In this document: positions 9,164 through 19,000 of the stretch, piece after piece
How positions within the stretch are numbered: the stretch's first letter is position 1
How the letters are laid out: the number at the start of each line of letters is the position of its first letter
From: Pseudomonadota bacterium
GTDB taxonomy: Bacteria; Pseudomonadota; Gammaproteobacteria; Burkholderiales; JABEVD01
DNA length: 64,000 bases
Assembly: GCA_021802545.1 (NCBI GenBank)
Contig: JAJZRS010000014.1
Location: 1 to 64,000, forward strand
Direction: 5' to 3'
Translations under genes and position numbers: made by a program
The notes under the pieces: generated by a model
Database searches by the model: none
What the model was told of the DNA's origin: nothing
What the model saw: the letters and a program-made list of their open reading frames with translations, nothing else

Positions 9164-10270
9164 ATGGAACCCATCGTGATCGTGGGGGCGGGTCTCGCCG
9201 GCTACCAGTGCGCCAAGGAGGTCAGGCGCCTTGACGAGACCGTTCCCCTCCTCATCGTCGCATCGGATTCCGGAAATTACTATTCCAAGCCCATGCTTTC
9301 GAATGCGTTCGCATCGCAAAAGACGCCGGATGCCCTCGTTCTCAAGGGATCGGTGAAGATGGGGGAGGAACTTGGCGCCCAGATTCTGCCCTATGCCGAG
9401 GTGGATGCGATTTTTCCGGAGGATCGCGAGATTTCTGTCCGAGGGAGGAGAATCGGCTATTCGAAGCTGGTCTTGGCCCTGGGGGCCGACCCGATCATGC
9501 TTCATGAAGGCGCCTTTTCAATCAACGATCTTGCCGATTATGCGAAATTCAGGCAGGCGCTCGATGGGAAGAACAAGGTGGCCATTCTCGGGGCGGGTCT
9601 GGTCGGCTGCGAGTTCGCCGATGATCTGAGCAGAGCGGGATTTGTCGTCGATGTGTTCGATATCGCGGACCGTCCCCTGGGACGCCTCGTTCCGCCCGAA
9701 TGCGGGCACTGGATCGAGCGTTCATTGAAAGTGAACTGGCATTTCAATGCGAAAATCTCGAAGATCGAAAAGGGGAATATCCATCTCGAAGACGGGTCGG
9801 TCATTGAAGCCGAAATCGTTCTTTCCGCAGTCGGACTGAAGCCCAGGACGAAGCTCGCCATCGATGCGGGAATCGAAGTGGGTCGTGGCATCCGCGTCGA
9901 CCGTCATCTCGAGACGAGCGCGAAAGAGGTTTATGCGATCGGCGACTGCATGGAAGTGGAAGGGACGGTGCTGCCTTTCGTGATGCCCATCATGCATGCT
10001 TCCAAGATTCTCGCGGCGAATCTTCTCGGGAAGCGGGAGAAGCTTGTCTATCCCGCCATGCCCGTGGTCGTCAAAACGCCTTCATGCCCGCTCGTGGTTT
10101 CTCCCCCGAAACCGGGGGCAAAGGGGCAATGGCAGTCCGAATCCGGTCAGGACGGCGTGAAGTCCGTGTTTGTCGGGGATGACGGGAAAATGCTCGGCTT
10201 TGCGCTTTGCGGCAAGGCCGTGTCCGAAAAGAACGCACTGGCCAAGGAGCTGCCGGGAATCCTTTCCTGA
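9164..10270 (+). CDS. FAD-dependent rubredoxin-NAD(+) reductase
   Basis: 368 aa; IVGAGLAGYQCAKEVRRLD, VAILGAGLVGCEFADDLSRAG, VYAIGDCMEVEG; adjacent to rubredoxin. Confidence 0.9.
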   Translation: MEPIVIVGAGLAGYQCAKEVRRLDETVPLLIVASDSGNYYSKPMLSNAFASQKTPDALVLKGSVKMGEELGAQILPYAEVDAIFPEDREISVRGRRIGYSKLVLALGADPIMLHEGAFSINDLADYAKFRQALDGKNKVAILGAGLVGCEFADDLSRAGFVVDVFDIADRPLGRLVPPECGHWIERSLKVNWHFNAKISKIEKGNIHLEDGSVIEAEIVLSAVGLKPRTKLAIDAGIEVGRGIRVDRHLETSAKEVYAIGDCMEVEGTVLPFVMPIMHASKILAANLLGKREKLVYPAMPVVVKTPSCPLVVSPPKPGAKGQWQSESGQDGVKSVFVGDDGKMLGFALCGKAVSEKNALAKELPGILS

Positions 10271-10295
10271 GCTATGCTGTAGGAAAGGAGGGCCT

Positions 10296-10928
10296 ATGTT
10301 CTCAGACAGATCCGATGCGGCAAGAAAGCTCGCAAAAGCGCTGGTGAAATACAAGGGAAAGCACCCCCTCGTGCTCGCCATACCCAGAGGCGCCGTTCCC
10401 ATGGGACAAATCATCGCTGAAGAGCTTCAAGGGGAGCTCGACGTCGTTCTGGTCAGAAAGCTGAGATCCCCTTACAGCCCGGAATTCGCAGTGGGATCCG
10501 TGGACGAGACGGGCTGGAGTTATGTCGCCGACTATGCGGCAAGGGAAGGGGCGGGCCCTGAATACATCGAGCGGGAAAAGCAGATTCAGCTCGAGATTCT
10601 TGCGCAAAGGCGCGCGAAATACACTCCGCCTGTGGACCCGGAGGGGCGCATCGCCATCGTCGTCGACGATGGACTCGCCACCGGCTCGACCATGATTTCT
10701 GCGCTGCATGCGCTGCGCTCGAAGCATCCCGCTGTCCTGGTCTGCGCTGTGCCTGTCTCGCCGCCTGACACGCTGGAAAAAGTGAAAAAGCTTGCGGATG
10801 AAACCGTTTGCCTCGAAACTCCGGAATATTTCCAGGCGGTCGGGCAATTCTACGGCAGCTTCCCTCAGGTGGAAGACGAGGAAGTGATGACGATATTGAA
10901 GAAATTTCATGAAAAACAGCTACGCTGA
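10296..10928 (+). CDS. phosphoribosyltransferase family protein
   Basis: LAIPRGAVPMG, VVDDGLATGSTMISALHALR PRPP loop; start at ATG 10296. Confidence 0.85.
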   Translation: MFSDRSDAARKLAKALVKYKGKHPLVLAIPRGAVPMGQIIAEELQGELDVVLVRKLRSPYSPEFAVGSVDETGWSYVADYAAREGAGPEYIEREKQIQLEILAQRRAKYTPPVDPEGRIAIVVDDGLATGSTMISALHALRSKHPAVLVCAVPVSPPDTLEKVKKLADETVCLETPEYFQAVGQFYGSFPQVEDEEVMTILKKFHEKQLR

Positions 10929-11265
10929 CATCCCCGCCTACGTCACCCGTGACGGCTCGCTGATCCGGGAACTGATGCACCCGCAAAGCCATGGAAACCT
11001 GAATCAGAGCCTGGCGGAGGCAAGCGTTTCAGTCGGCATGGAAACGCTGCTGCACAGGCATCTGAAGAGCGAGGAGCTCTACCATGTCACCCAGGGAGAA
11101 GGGGAGATGACGCTGGGGCAATCGGTTTTCCTCGTTGCAGAGGGCGACACCGTCTGCATTTTTCCGGGGAATCCCCACAAGATCAGAAATACCGGAAAGG
11201 TCGAACTCAAGATTCTCTGCGCATCGTCGCCGTCTTATTCACACGAGGACACCGAGCTGCTCTAG
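10909..11265 (+). CDS. cupin domain protein
   Basis: 118 aa; LLHRHLKSEELYHVTQGEGEMTLG and FPGNPHKIRNTG cupin motifs. Confidence 0.85.
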   Translation: MKNSYADIPAYVTRDGSLIRELMHPQSHGNLNQSLAEASVSVGMETLLHRHLKSEELYHVTQGEGEMTLGQSVFLVAEGDTVCIFPGNPHKIRNTGKVELKILCASSPSYSHEDTELL

Positions 11266-11780
11266 TAGCGCCAATCGCGCCGCAACAGGGCATGCAGCGA
11301 CATGTCGCGGAAGCATCCCTTCCAGAAGCCGAATTCGCGCATGACGCCTTCCGTTCTGAAGCCGAGCTTCGTAAGCACCCTGATCGATGCAGCATTGTCC
11401 GGATAGGTGAGGGCGTTGATCCGGTTGAGTCCCATCGAGAGAAAGCCGTATCCGAGCAGCGCTATCAAGGCTTCGGTCATGATGCCGCGTCCCCAGTATT
11501 CATGGGCGAGGTCGTATCCCAGCGAAGCAGAATAGTGCTCCTGGTTGATCGAGAAAATCCCGCAGCTTCCGATGATTTTTTCGCTTCCTTTCGGCACGAT
11601 GCCGAGCCGGCCGATGGCGATGAATTGATCGAGCAGCTTTTCGGCCTGCGCCGGCTCGGTCATGGTTTCGACTTCGTAATATCGCGTCACTTCGGGATTC
11701 GAAAAGATCGCAAGGAAAGTCTCCAGATCGTCCTTCTGCAGCGGTCTCAGCACCAGCCTTTCCGTCGTAAGGGTGATCAT
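11262..11780 (-). CDS. GNAT family N-acetyltransferase (RimJ/RimL type)
   Basis: 172 aa; ERLVLRPLQKDDLE, YDLAHEYWGRGIMTEAL, NAASIRVLTKLGFRTEG. Confidence 0.9.
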   Translation of the reverse strand: MITLTTERLVLRPLQKDDLETFLAIFSNPEVTRYYEVETMTEPAQAEKLLDQFIAIGRLGIVPKGSEKIIGSCGIFSINQEHYSASLGYDLAHEYWGRGIMTEALIALLGYGFLSMGLNRINALTYPDNAASIRVLTKLGFRTEGVMREFGFWKGCFRDMSLHALLRRDWRY

Positions 11781-14700
11781 TTCCAGCGCTTTCCGGAAAG
11801 CACGAGCTTCTCGAGGTCCTCTGCCGGGACGGGTTTAGAGAAAAGATAGCCTTGCGCGTAATCGCATCCCATGGCATCCAGCAGATCAAGCTGATCGGGC
11901 GTCTCCACGCCTTCTGCGACGACCTTCATTCTGAGCTTGTGCGCCATGACAACGATCGCTTCGCAGAGCGTCGCATCGTTCGGATCCGATGTCATGTCCC
12001 GGACGAAGGACTGGTCGATCTTGATGTAATCGATGCTGTAGCGCTTGAGGTAGGAGAGGGATGAATAGCCCGTCCCGAAGTCGTCGAGGGAGATCTGCAG
12101 CCCGGCTTGACGCATTGCAAGCAGGCGTTCCATCGTGCTGCTTTCGGTATCGAGGAGCAGCCCTTCGGTGATTTCGATGGCGATGCGATTTCCTTCCAGA
12201 TCGATCGCTTTCAGGTAATCCGTCCAGGAACCGAAATGGTCGGCGACGCTGTGGAACTGGGCCGGAGATGCATTGATGCTGATCTGGAAATCCAGGGAAT
12301 CGAGACGCTTGGCAAGATTCGCCGCTTCGCGGAATACCCAGTTGCCTATTTCGACGATCATGCCTGTTTCTTCGGCGAGCGGAATGAAATCCAACGGGCT
12401 GATCATGCCGCGCTCGGGATGCTCCCAGCGCAGCAGGGCTTCCGCCTTGTAGGCGAGGCCCGAGGCAAGATCGACGATGGGCTGGTAATGGATCCTGAAC
12501 TGACCTTCGACGAGTGCAATGCGCATGTCGCTGGCCATCCTGAGACGCTTGAGCGCTTCTTCCTGGAGTGCGGGCGTGAAATAGCTGAAGCGGTTGCGTC
12601 CCTTGTTTTTTGCGACATACATGGCCTGATCTGCATTCTTGATCATGCTGTGCGCATCCGATGCGTCGTTCGGATAGAAGGTGATGCCGATGCTGGCGGA
12701 AATGTAGGCGGTTTCTCCTTCGAGATGGAAGGGATTTGCTATCTTATGAATGATTTCCTGGGCCACGCGCTCGATTCTCGTCTCGTCGGTCAATCCTTCG
12801 AGAATCACGGTGAATTCGTCGCCGCCCAGGCGCGCCACGGTATCCGATTCCCTCACGCAGGAAATGATGCGGCGGGCCGCCTCGACGAGCAGCTCGTCGC
12901 CGACATGGTGGCCAAGCGTGTCGTTGACCTCCTTGAAGCGGTCGAGATCGATGAAGAACAATCCAAGCGCAGTATTGTTTCTTTGGGCTTTCTTGATTTC
13001 ACGCTCAAGCTGCTCACGGAACATGTTGCGGTTGGGCAGCTCCGTGAGGGGGTCGAAATTGGCCTGCCGCCAGATCATTTCCTCGGATTGCTTTTTCTTG
13101 GTGATGTCTGAAAAAAGCGCAACGCGCTGGCGCACCTGGCCTTCTTCGTCGTATATGGTGCTGATGGTCATCCATTCTGCGATCAGTTCGCCGTCCTTGC
13201 GCCTGTCCCATATCTCGCCTTGCCATTCGCCCGTGTCGGAAAGAGATTGCCACATTTCCCTGTAGAATTCGCTGTCGTGGCGGCCGGAGCTCAGGATGTT
13301 CGGGTTCCTGCCGAGCACTTCCTCTGCCGTGTAGCCGGTGAGCCTGATGAAAGCGGGGTTGACTGCGATGATGCGGTGCTGGGCGTCGGTCACTGTCAGG
13401 GCTTCGTTGATATTCTGGAACACAGTCATCGCCAGCTTCTTTTCCTCGTCCTGGCGCTTGTGCTCGGTGATGTCCCTGCAGAAGACGAAGAAGCGCCCCC
13501 CTTCCATCGGCCAGAAGCTGGCGACGACTTCGACCGGCCAGACCGTGCCGTCCTTTTTTCTGTGCAAGGATTCGAAGCGATCGTAACCGTTTTTCATCAC
13601 GGTTTCCATGTGCACCGCAGTGTCTTCGGGGCTTTCCTTCGCCTCCAGGTCTGGAATGCGCATGGCAAGCAGCTCTTCATGGCTGTATCCTGAAATCTTC
13701 GCATAGGTGTCGTTGGCTTCCAGGAGCTGTCCGTTCATGTCGACCACCCAGAATCCCTCGGCCGAGGTTTCGATAACGCCCCTGTAGCGCGCTTCCCTTG
13801 TGGCAAGCTGGCCTTCCATGCGTTTCCTGTCGGTAATATCGCGAACAACGCTGAGGATGCGCACATCTTCCCCGATTTCGATGATCCTGGCATTGACCTC
13901 GACCGGGATGATGGTGCCGTTCTTGTGCGCATGGGCCGATTCGAAGATGGCGTGGCCGTTTCTTTTGACTTGGGTAACGCGTTCAGACACCCTTCCAGCG
14001 TATTCCGGCGAATCGAATTCGGAGATGCTCCTGCCAGTCATTTCATCCTTCCTGTAACCCAGCTTCTCGTGCCAGGTTCGGTTGATGTCCATGATCTGGC
14101 CGCTTTCAGCGAGCAGCAGCATGCCGTCGCTGGCTTCGTCGAAAAGAATCTGAAGCTTGCGCTCGCTTTCCGCAAGACCCCTGGCGTATGCTTCGCTCTT
14201 TTTGAATTCGGAAAGGATTTTTCGGGTGACCGATGCGACGAACAGGGAGATCAGGGCAGCAAGACCGCCGATCAGCCACCAGATGCTGTAGATGCTGGAA
14301 GCCGATTTGTTGGCTGCTTTTCTGGCAAAGAACGCGGCTTTTTCTCCAGCAAAGGCGACGACGTAATCGGTGTCGCCGTTGACCGCCAGAAAGATGCGCT
14401 CTCCTTCGTCAGCGACAAGCTGCTTTGCTTCGTTTCGTTGGCCGTGCGAAATGAGGGAAATGATCCGTGCCCTCATGAGTCGCCACTTGCCGAGTTCCCC
14501 GTCGATCTGGTCGAGGCGGTTCATGTCGCCGAGAAAGGCTGAGCGCACCGTTTTGAAGTCGTTTGTGATCTTGTCGTCGAGAGCGACCGTCTCGGAGGCG
14601 ATCTGTGCATGCTTCTCAGGGTCTTCGTAAAGGAGGAGACCCATCATGTGATTGCGCATCTTGTAGATATTGGTCTGCGCATCCCTTGCGGCGTTGCTGA

Positions 14701-14848
14701 CCAGGAAGGGGTGGTTGTAGAGATCGTTCGAGATCGACTGGAGGCCATCAATGGTCGAGACGATCGCCCATCCCAGCCCGACGATGAGCGTCAGGATGAC
14801 GGCATAGGTCAGGGATATCAGAAGACTGAGGTTACCCGCCTTGGGCAT
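11777..14848 (-). CDS. membrane sensor protein with PAS, GGDEF and EAL domains
   Basis: 1023 aa; two TM segments, repeated PAS domains, RESDTVARLGGDEF (GGDEF plus I-site RxxD) and AEALLRWEHPERG EAL motif. Confidence 0.93.
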   Translation of the reverse strand: MPKAGNLSLLISLTYAVILTLIVGLGWAIVSTIDGLQSISNDLYNHPFLVSNAARDAQTNIYKMRNHMMGLLLYEDPEKHAQIASETVALDDKITNDFKTVRSAFLGDMNRLDQIDGELGKWRLMRARIISLISHGQRNEAKQLVADEGERIFLAVNGDTDYVVAFAGEKAAFFARKAANKSASSIYSIWWLIGGLAALISLFVASVTRKILSEFKKSEAYARGLAESERKLQILFDEASDGMLLLAESGQIMDINRTWHEKLGYRKDEMTGRSISEFDSPEYAGRVSERVTQVKRNGHAIFESAHAHKNGTIIPVEVNARIIEIGEDVRILSVVRDITDRKRMEGQLATREARYRGVIETSAEGFWVVDMNGQLLEANDTYAKISGYSHEELLAMRIPDLEAKESPEDTAVHMETVMKNGYDRFESLHRKKDGTVWPVEVVASFWPMEGGRFFVFCRDITEHKRQDEEKKLAMTVFQNINEALTVTDAQHRIIAVNPAFIRLTGYTAEEVLGRNPNILSSGRHDSEFYREMWQSLSDTGEWQGEIWDRRKDGELIAEWMTISTIYDEEGQVRQRVALFSDITKKKQSEEMIWRQANFDPLTELPNRNMFREQLEREIKKAQRNNTALGLFFIDLDRFKEVNDTLGHHVGDELLVEAARRIISCVRESDTVARLGGDEFTVILEGLTDETRIERVAQEIIHKIANPFHLEGETAYISASIGITFYPNDASDAHSMIKNADQAMYVAKNKGRNRFSYFTPALQEEALKRLRMASDMRIALVEGQFRIHYQPIVDLASGLAYKAEALLRWEHPERGMISPLDFIPLAEETGMIVEIGNWVFREAANLAKRLDSLDFQISINASPAQFHSVADHFGSWTDYLKAIDLEGNRIAIEITEGLLLDTESSTMERLLAMRQAGLQISLDDFGTGYSSLSYLKRYSIDYIKIDQSFVRDMTSDPNDATLCEAIVVMAHKLRMKVVAEGVETPDQLDLLDAMGCDYAQGYLFSKPVPAEDLEKLVLSGKRWK

Positions 14849-14906
14849 GGATTCGCGAAACCCGCTTTAAATTATGAAATAATTATGAAAGATTGCGGCT
14901 CCCTGT

Positions 14907-16163
14907 TCAAGGCTGTCTTCTTTCCATGGCTGCTGCGAAGAAGCCGTCCGTGCCGTGCCTGTCCGGCCTCAGCTCGAGATATTTTCCCGTGTCGAGTTCG
15001 ATGTGCTGGCCTTTCAGTATCTCGGATGCGTCGAGCAGCCTGAAATCGGGATGGGATTCGAGAAAATGGGAAACGATGGCCTGGTTTTCTTCCTGCAAGA
15101 TGCTGCACGTCGCATACACGATCCTCCCGCCGGGCTTGACCAGAACGGACGCGCCTTCGAGTATGGAAGACTGCTTTTTCCTGAGTTCGTCCAGGGAATC
15201 TTCCGACTGGCGCCATTTCAGGTCGGGATTGCGGCGCAATGTGCCCATGCCGCTGCAGGGCGCATCGACCAGCACCCTGTCGATCTTTCCGGAGAGCCTT
15301 TTCACCCGGATGTCGTTTTCGTTCTGTATCCATTGCGGGGTGACGTTTGAAAGTCCGGAGCGCTTGAGGCGGGGAGAAAGCTTTTCCAGCCTTTTCTCGG
15401 AGACATCGAAGGCATAAAGCCTGCCCGTGGAGCCCATCAGCGCACCGAGCATCAATGTCTTGCCGCCGGCTCCGGCGCAGAAATCGACGACCATTTCCCG
15501 CCTTTTCGGCGAAAGCAGGAAACCGAGGAGCTGGCTCCCCTCGTCCTGGACTTCCACCTTGCCTTCCAGGAAGAGCGGATTCTCGTTGAGCGGGAACTTG
15601 TCCTTGATGCGTATGCCTATCGGGGAATACGGGGTCGCTTCTCCGCCGATTATCGCTATCGCTTCTTCACGTTTTGTCTTGATCGTGTTCACCCTGAGAT
15701 CCATGGGCGCTTTCTGCTGCATGGCACGGCCCAGGGAAAGGATATCCTCGGTGCTCATGTGCTGCTTCAGCTTCGCGACGACCCATTCCGGCAGATCCGC
15801 TCTTGCCTCGAAGGGGAGCGCGTCAAGCGCGATCGCCTTGATCGACGCAAGCCATTTTTCCTCCGGCTCGGAAAGATAGGGATGGAGTTCCTTGAGGTTC
15901 ATGCCCTCTATCCTGGACAGCCAGGCGAGAACCAGTTTCCTGGGGGTGCCCTGCTCTCCGGATTTTTCGATCAGGTGATCGATCATCATTTTCCTGCGCA
16001 GGATGGAGAAGGCGGCTTCAGCTGCAAAAGCGCGCTCCGATTTGCCTGCCCTGGTTTCCTGGAAGAAGCGGCGCAAGGCCACGTCAGCAGGCTCCTTCAT
16101 CGGGAGCAGCCTGCGCAAGGCCTCGACGGTCAGGTCGATGCGCATTCCGTTCAGTTTTTTCAT
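14907..16163 (-). CDS. RsmB/NOP family rRNA cytosine-C5 methyltransferase
   Basis: DFCAGAGGKTLMLGALM, VDAPCSGMGTLRRNPDLKW, VYATCSILQEENQ; start chosen at MKKLNG. Confidence 0.85.
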   Translation of the reverse strand: MKKLNGMRIDLTVEALRRLLPMKEPADVALRRFFQETRAGKSERAFAAEAAFSILRRKMMIDHLIEKSGEQGTPRKLVLAWLSRIEGMNLKELHPYLSEPEEKWLASIKAIALDALPFEARADLPEWVVAKLKQHMSTEDILSLGRAMQQKAPMDLRVNTIKTKREEAIAIIGGEATPYSPIGIRIKDKFPLNENPLFLEGKVEVQDEGSQLLGFLLSPKRREMVVDFCAGAGGKTLMLGALMGSTGRLYAFDVSEKRLEKLSPRLKRSGLSNVTPQWIQNENDIRVKRLSGKIDRVLVDAPCSGMGTLRRNPDLKWRQSEDSLDELRKKQSSILEGASVLVKPGGRIVYATCSILQEENQAIVSHFLESHPDFRLLDASEILKGQHIELDTGKYLELRPDRHGTDGFFAAAMERRQP

Positions 16164-16279
16164 TGGATTCGATATCAGAATAATTGGAGGATTGTACCCC
16201 ATTCGGCTTGCCGGATTGAACGCGCGCAGCAGCTTGGGGTCAAACAGGTAAATGCCGAACGACCTGTATGTGAAGGGAG

Positions 16280-16687
16280 GTGAGAATAATGAGAAGAATG
16301 ATTGCCTTAGTTTTCTTGCTGGTTTCGCTTGTGCCGTCTGCCTTTGCTAGCGTGGGTGAGGTGAGGATAATCTCTCCCGCCAACGGGGCTTCGGTGGATT
16401 CTGATGCCCAGTTTCACGTCGTTTTTATGGCCAAATTCGACGGCACAGGAGACCATGTCCATTTGTATGTGGACGGGAAGGGACATGAAACCTTGCGCAA
16501 TCGGGCCATCAGCCGGACGGTGGATACCTATAGCGGCGGGAAATGGAAAGAAGTCAGCCGCGAAATCGATGGGAGGAAAGCTATGGGCCCGCTTGCGCCC
16601 GGCAAACACCGGCTGTGCATTGGCGTCGTCGACAGTTCGCACAAGCCTACCGGTCTTGAAAAGTGCATCAACGTCGTTTCGAAATGA
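16280..16687 (+). CDS. secreted hypothetical protein
   Basis: 135 aa; N-terminal signal peptide; VRIISPANGASV...DHVHLYVDGKGHE...LAPGKHRLCIGVVDSSHKP looks like a small beta-sandwich domain. Confidence 0.65.
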   Translation: MRIMRRMIALVFLLVSLVPSAFASVGEVRIISPANGASVDSDAQFHVVFMAKFDGTGDHVHLYVDGKGHETLRNRAISRTVDTYSGGKWKEVSREIDGRKAMGPLAPGKHRLCIGVVDSSHKPTGLEKCINVVSK

Positions 16688-16693
16688 ATGGAC

Positions 16694-17962
16694 TCATTTC
16701 TTTGCGCTGAAAAGCCGGCCTGCGACAGGGTGCGCATTTTCCAGGCGAATGGGCGCATCCATGGTGCGGATGAGGGTGAGTCCGGTGCTCGCCAATAACT
16801 TTGCTACGTAATCGTTCTCATGGCGATACCGGCCAGTGATGTCCAGAAAGAAGTCCTTTTCTCCTGTTTCGGTGGTGAATACGAAAAATCCGCCTGGTTT
16901 CAGCGTGTCATGGGCTTTGCGAAATACCGCTTCGAGATTTCCGAAATAGATCAGCGTGTCGATGCAGGTGATCAGGTCGAAGCGAGCGCTTTCCTGATCC
17001 AGATACGCGCAGATTTCCGATTTGAAGAGAAAGTCGTAGCAGTTTCTTTCCTTCGCCTTGTCCAGCATCGCCCGGCTGAGATCGACTCCGGTGAGGGTTT
17101 TTGATACCGGCTTCAGAACGAGGCCGTTCAACCCAGTGCCGCAACCCAAATCCAGAGCGTTCAGGCTGCTTGCCCTGAAATCCAGGCGGCCAAGCTCCTC
17201 TTTCAGCAGCTGCGGTCCGGCATAATCCAGCCTGGCAAGAACTGCATCGAAATCATGGGCGAAATTGTCGAAAGTTGCCTCGACATACCGGTCGGCGCAG
17301 CGTTCTGGCGGCTCCATCCCGCTGAATGCGGCGAGCATGTGCAAGGCAACCGGATTTTCGGGTTCGGCATCACGCCAGCTTTTCATGAGCCCAATCGCGT
17401 CATCTTGCCGCCCTGTTTCGCAAAGGGCGAGACCGAGCTTGATTTTTGACTTGTTCTCAGCTGGGTCCACCACGATGCCCATGCAATTGCAGTATCTGGC
17501 TTCTTCGAATCTGCCCTGGGAGGCGAGCAGGGAAGCGAGCAGATAATAGGCGTCCATGCATTGCGGGTTCAGCATGGCAGCTTCCCGGTAGGCCTTTTCG
17601 GCAAGATCGGGAGCGTCGGTTTTTTCGAACACGGCGCCCAGGTTCGTCCAGCAGAAGTAATTGTTTCGGTTCAGCTCCAGGGAGCGTGAGAACGCTTTGG
17701 CGGCATCTTCGCACCTTCCGAGTTTGTCGAGCACGATGCCGTGATTGTAATGCCACTCGGCATGCGCGTTGTCGATGGAGAGGGAGCGTTCGATGAAATC
17801 GAGCGATTCTTCGAGACGGCCTGTCTGCTGCAGCAGGAAACTCAGGCAATGCATGATCTTGGCTGAATCGGGATGCTCATCGAGCAGTTGCCTGTAGAGC
17901 GCTTCGCTTTCGGCGTACCGTCCTGCGAGATGAAGCTGCATTGCCTGATCCAGGTCGGTCAT
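16694..17962 (-). CDS. TPR-repeat protein with C-terminal SAM-dependent methyltransferase domain
   Basis: 422 aa; N-terminal TPR units, then LNALDLGCGTGLNGLVLKP and LITCIDTLIYFGNLEAVF. Confidence 0.88.
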   Translation of the reverse strand: MTDLDQAMQLHLAGRYAESEALYRQLLDEHPDSAKIMHCLSFLLQQTGRLEESLDFIERSLSIDNAHAEWHYNHGIVLDKLGRCEDAAKAFSRSLELNRNNYFCWTNLGAVFEKTDAPDLAEKAYREAAMLNPQCMDAYYLLASLLASQGRFEEARYCNCMGIVVDPAENKSKIKLGLALCETGRQDDAIGLMKSWRDAEPENPVALHMLAAFSGMEPPERCADRYVEATFDNFAHDFDAVLARLDYAGPQLLKEELGRLDFRASSLNALDLGCGTGLNGLVLKPVSKTLTGVDLSRAMLDKAKERNCYDFLFKSEICAYLDQESARFDLITCIDTLIYFGNLEAVFRKAHDTLKPGGFFVFTTETGEKDFFLDITGRYRHENDYVAKLLASTGLTLIRTMDAPIRLENAHPVAGRLFSAKK

Positions 17963-18078
17963 GTCTCAAGGCTCGTGTAGGGCGTTGGTTGAAATCTACT
18001 TCAGCAATCCGATAGGCGTCAAGATCCGAGAGTATGGTAACCTTGGAATGGAATTGCACAAATGAATTCGGACTGCAT

Positions 18079-18996
18079 ATGACGCAAGACGATTCCCTGT
18101 TCAGGCAGATGTTCGAGCGGCATGCCGCGGTCATGCTGTTGATCGACCCCGAGGCGCGCATCATCGTCGACGCCAATTTCGCGGCTGCGCATTTCTACGG
18201 CTATCCGCGTGAAGTGATGCGCGGCATGCCAGTGAGCCGGATCAATGCGCAACCTGAATCCGAAATTTCCTCTCAAAGAGAACTGGCAATGCGGGGAGAA
18301 AAATCCAGCTTCGTTTTCAGCCACCGGTTGGCGGACGACGCAATCCGCATCGTCGAGGTCCAGATCTCGACGATCAATTACAAGGGCAAGAAACTGTTCT
18401 TTTCGATTGTCCACGACATCACGGAACGAAAGCGGGCAGAGGAGCTTATCCGCGAGCTGGCTTTCCACGATGCCTTGACGGAACTGCCCAATCGCCGTCT
18501 TCTGAATGACCGTCTGTTGCAGACGATGGCAGCCAGCAAGCGCAGCGGCAGTTATGCAGCGCTGATGCTGCTCGATCTGGATAGCTTCAAGCCGTTCAAC
18601 GACAAGTATGGGCATGCGTTTGGCGACAGGGTGCTGGTGGCATTCGCGAAACGGCTGAAAAGCTGCATGCGCGAGATCGACACTTTGGCAAGATTCGGCG
18701 GCGACGAGTTCGTCGTGATCCTTGGACAGCTGGCAGAGGACAGGGATGATTCATTGTCGCTGGTCAAGGCTATTGCCGAAAAAATTCGGGCCAGAATGGC
18801 TGAGCCCTATGTTCTAGAGGTCGACGAGGGAGAGCGCGGCCCGGTCGAATATGCCTGCGCAACGAGCATAGGCGTGGTGGTTTTCCATGGTTGCGAAATC
18901 GCCGCAGAGGTCATTCTCAGGCGGGCTGACGAGGCCATGTATAGCGCGAAAACGTCGGGCGGCAACCAGGTCAGGTTCCATCAGGAAGAGGCATGA
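18079..18996 (+). CDS. PAS-GGDEF diguanylate cyclase
   Basis: PAS (VMLLIDPEARIIVDANFAAAHFYGY) and MREIDTLARFGGDEF (active site plus RxxD I-site). Confidence 0.9.
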   Translation: MTQDDSLFRQMFERHAAVMLLIDPEARIIVDANFAAAHFYGYPREVMRGMPVSRINAQPESEISSQRELAMRGEKSSFVFSHRLADDAIRIVEVQISTINYKGKKLFFSIVHDITERKRAEELIRELAFHDALTELPNRRLLNDRLLQTMAASKRSGSYAALMLLDLDSFKPFNDKYGHAFGDRVLVAFAKRLKSCMREIDTLARFGGDEFVVILGQLAEDRDDSLSLVKAIAEKIRARMAEPYVLEVDEGERGPVEYACATSIGVVVFHGCEIAAEVILRRADEAMYSAKTSGGNQVRFHQEEA

Positions 18997-19000
18997 CGCA

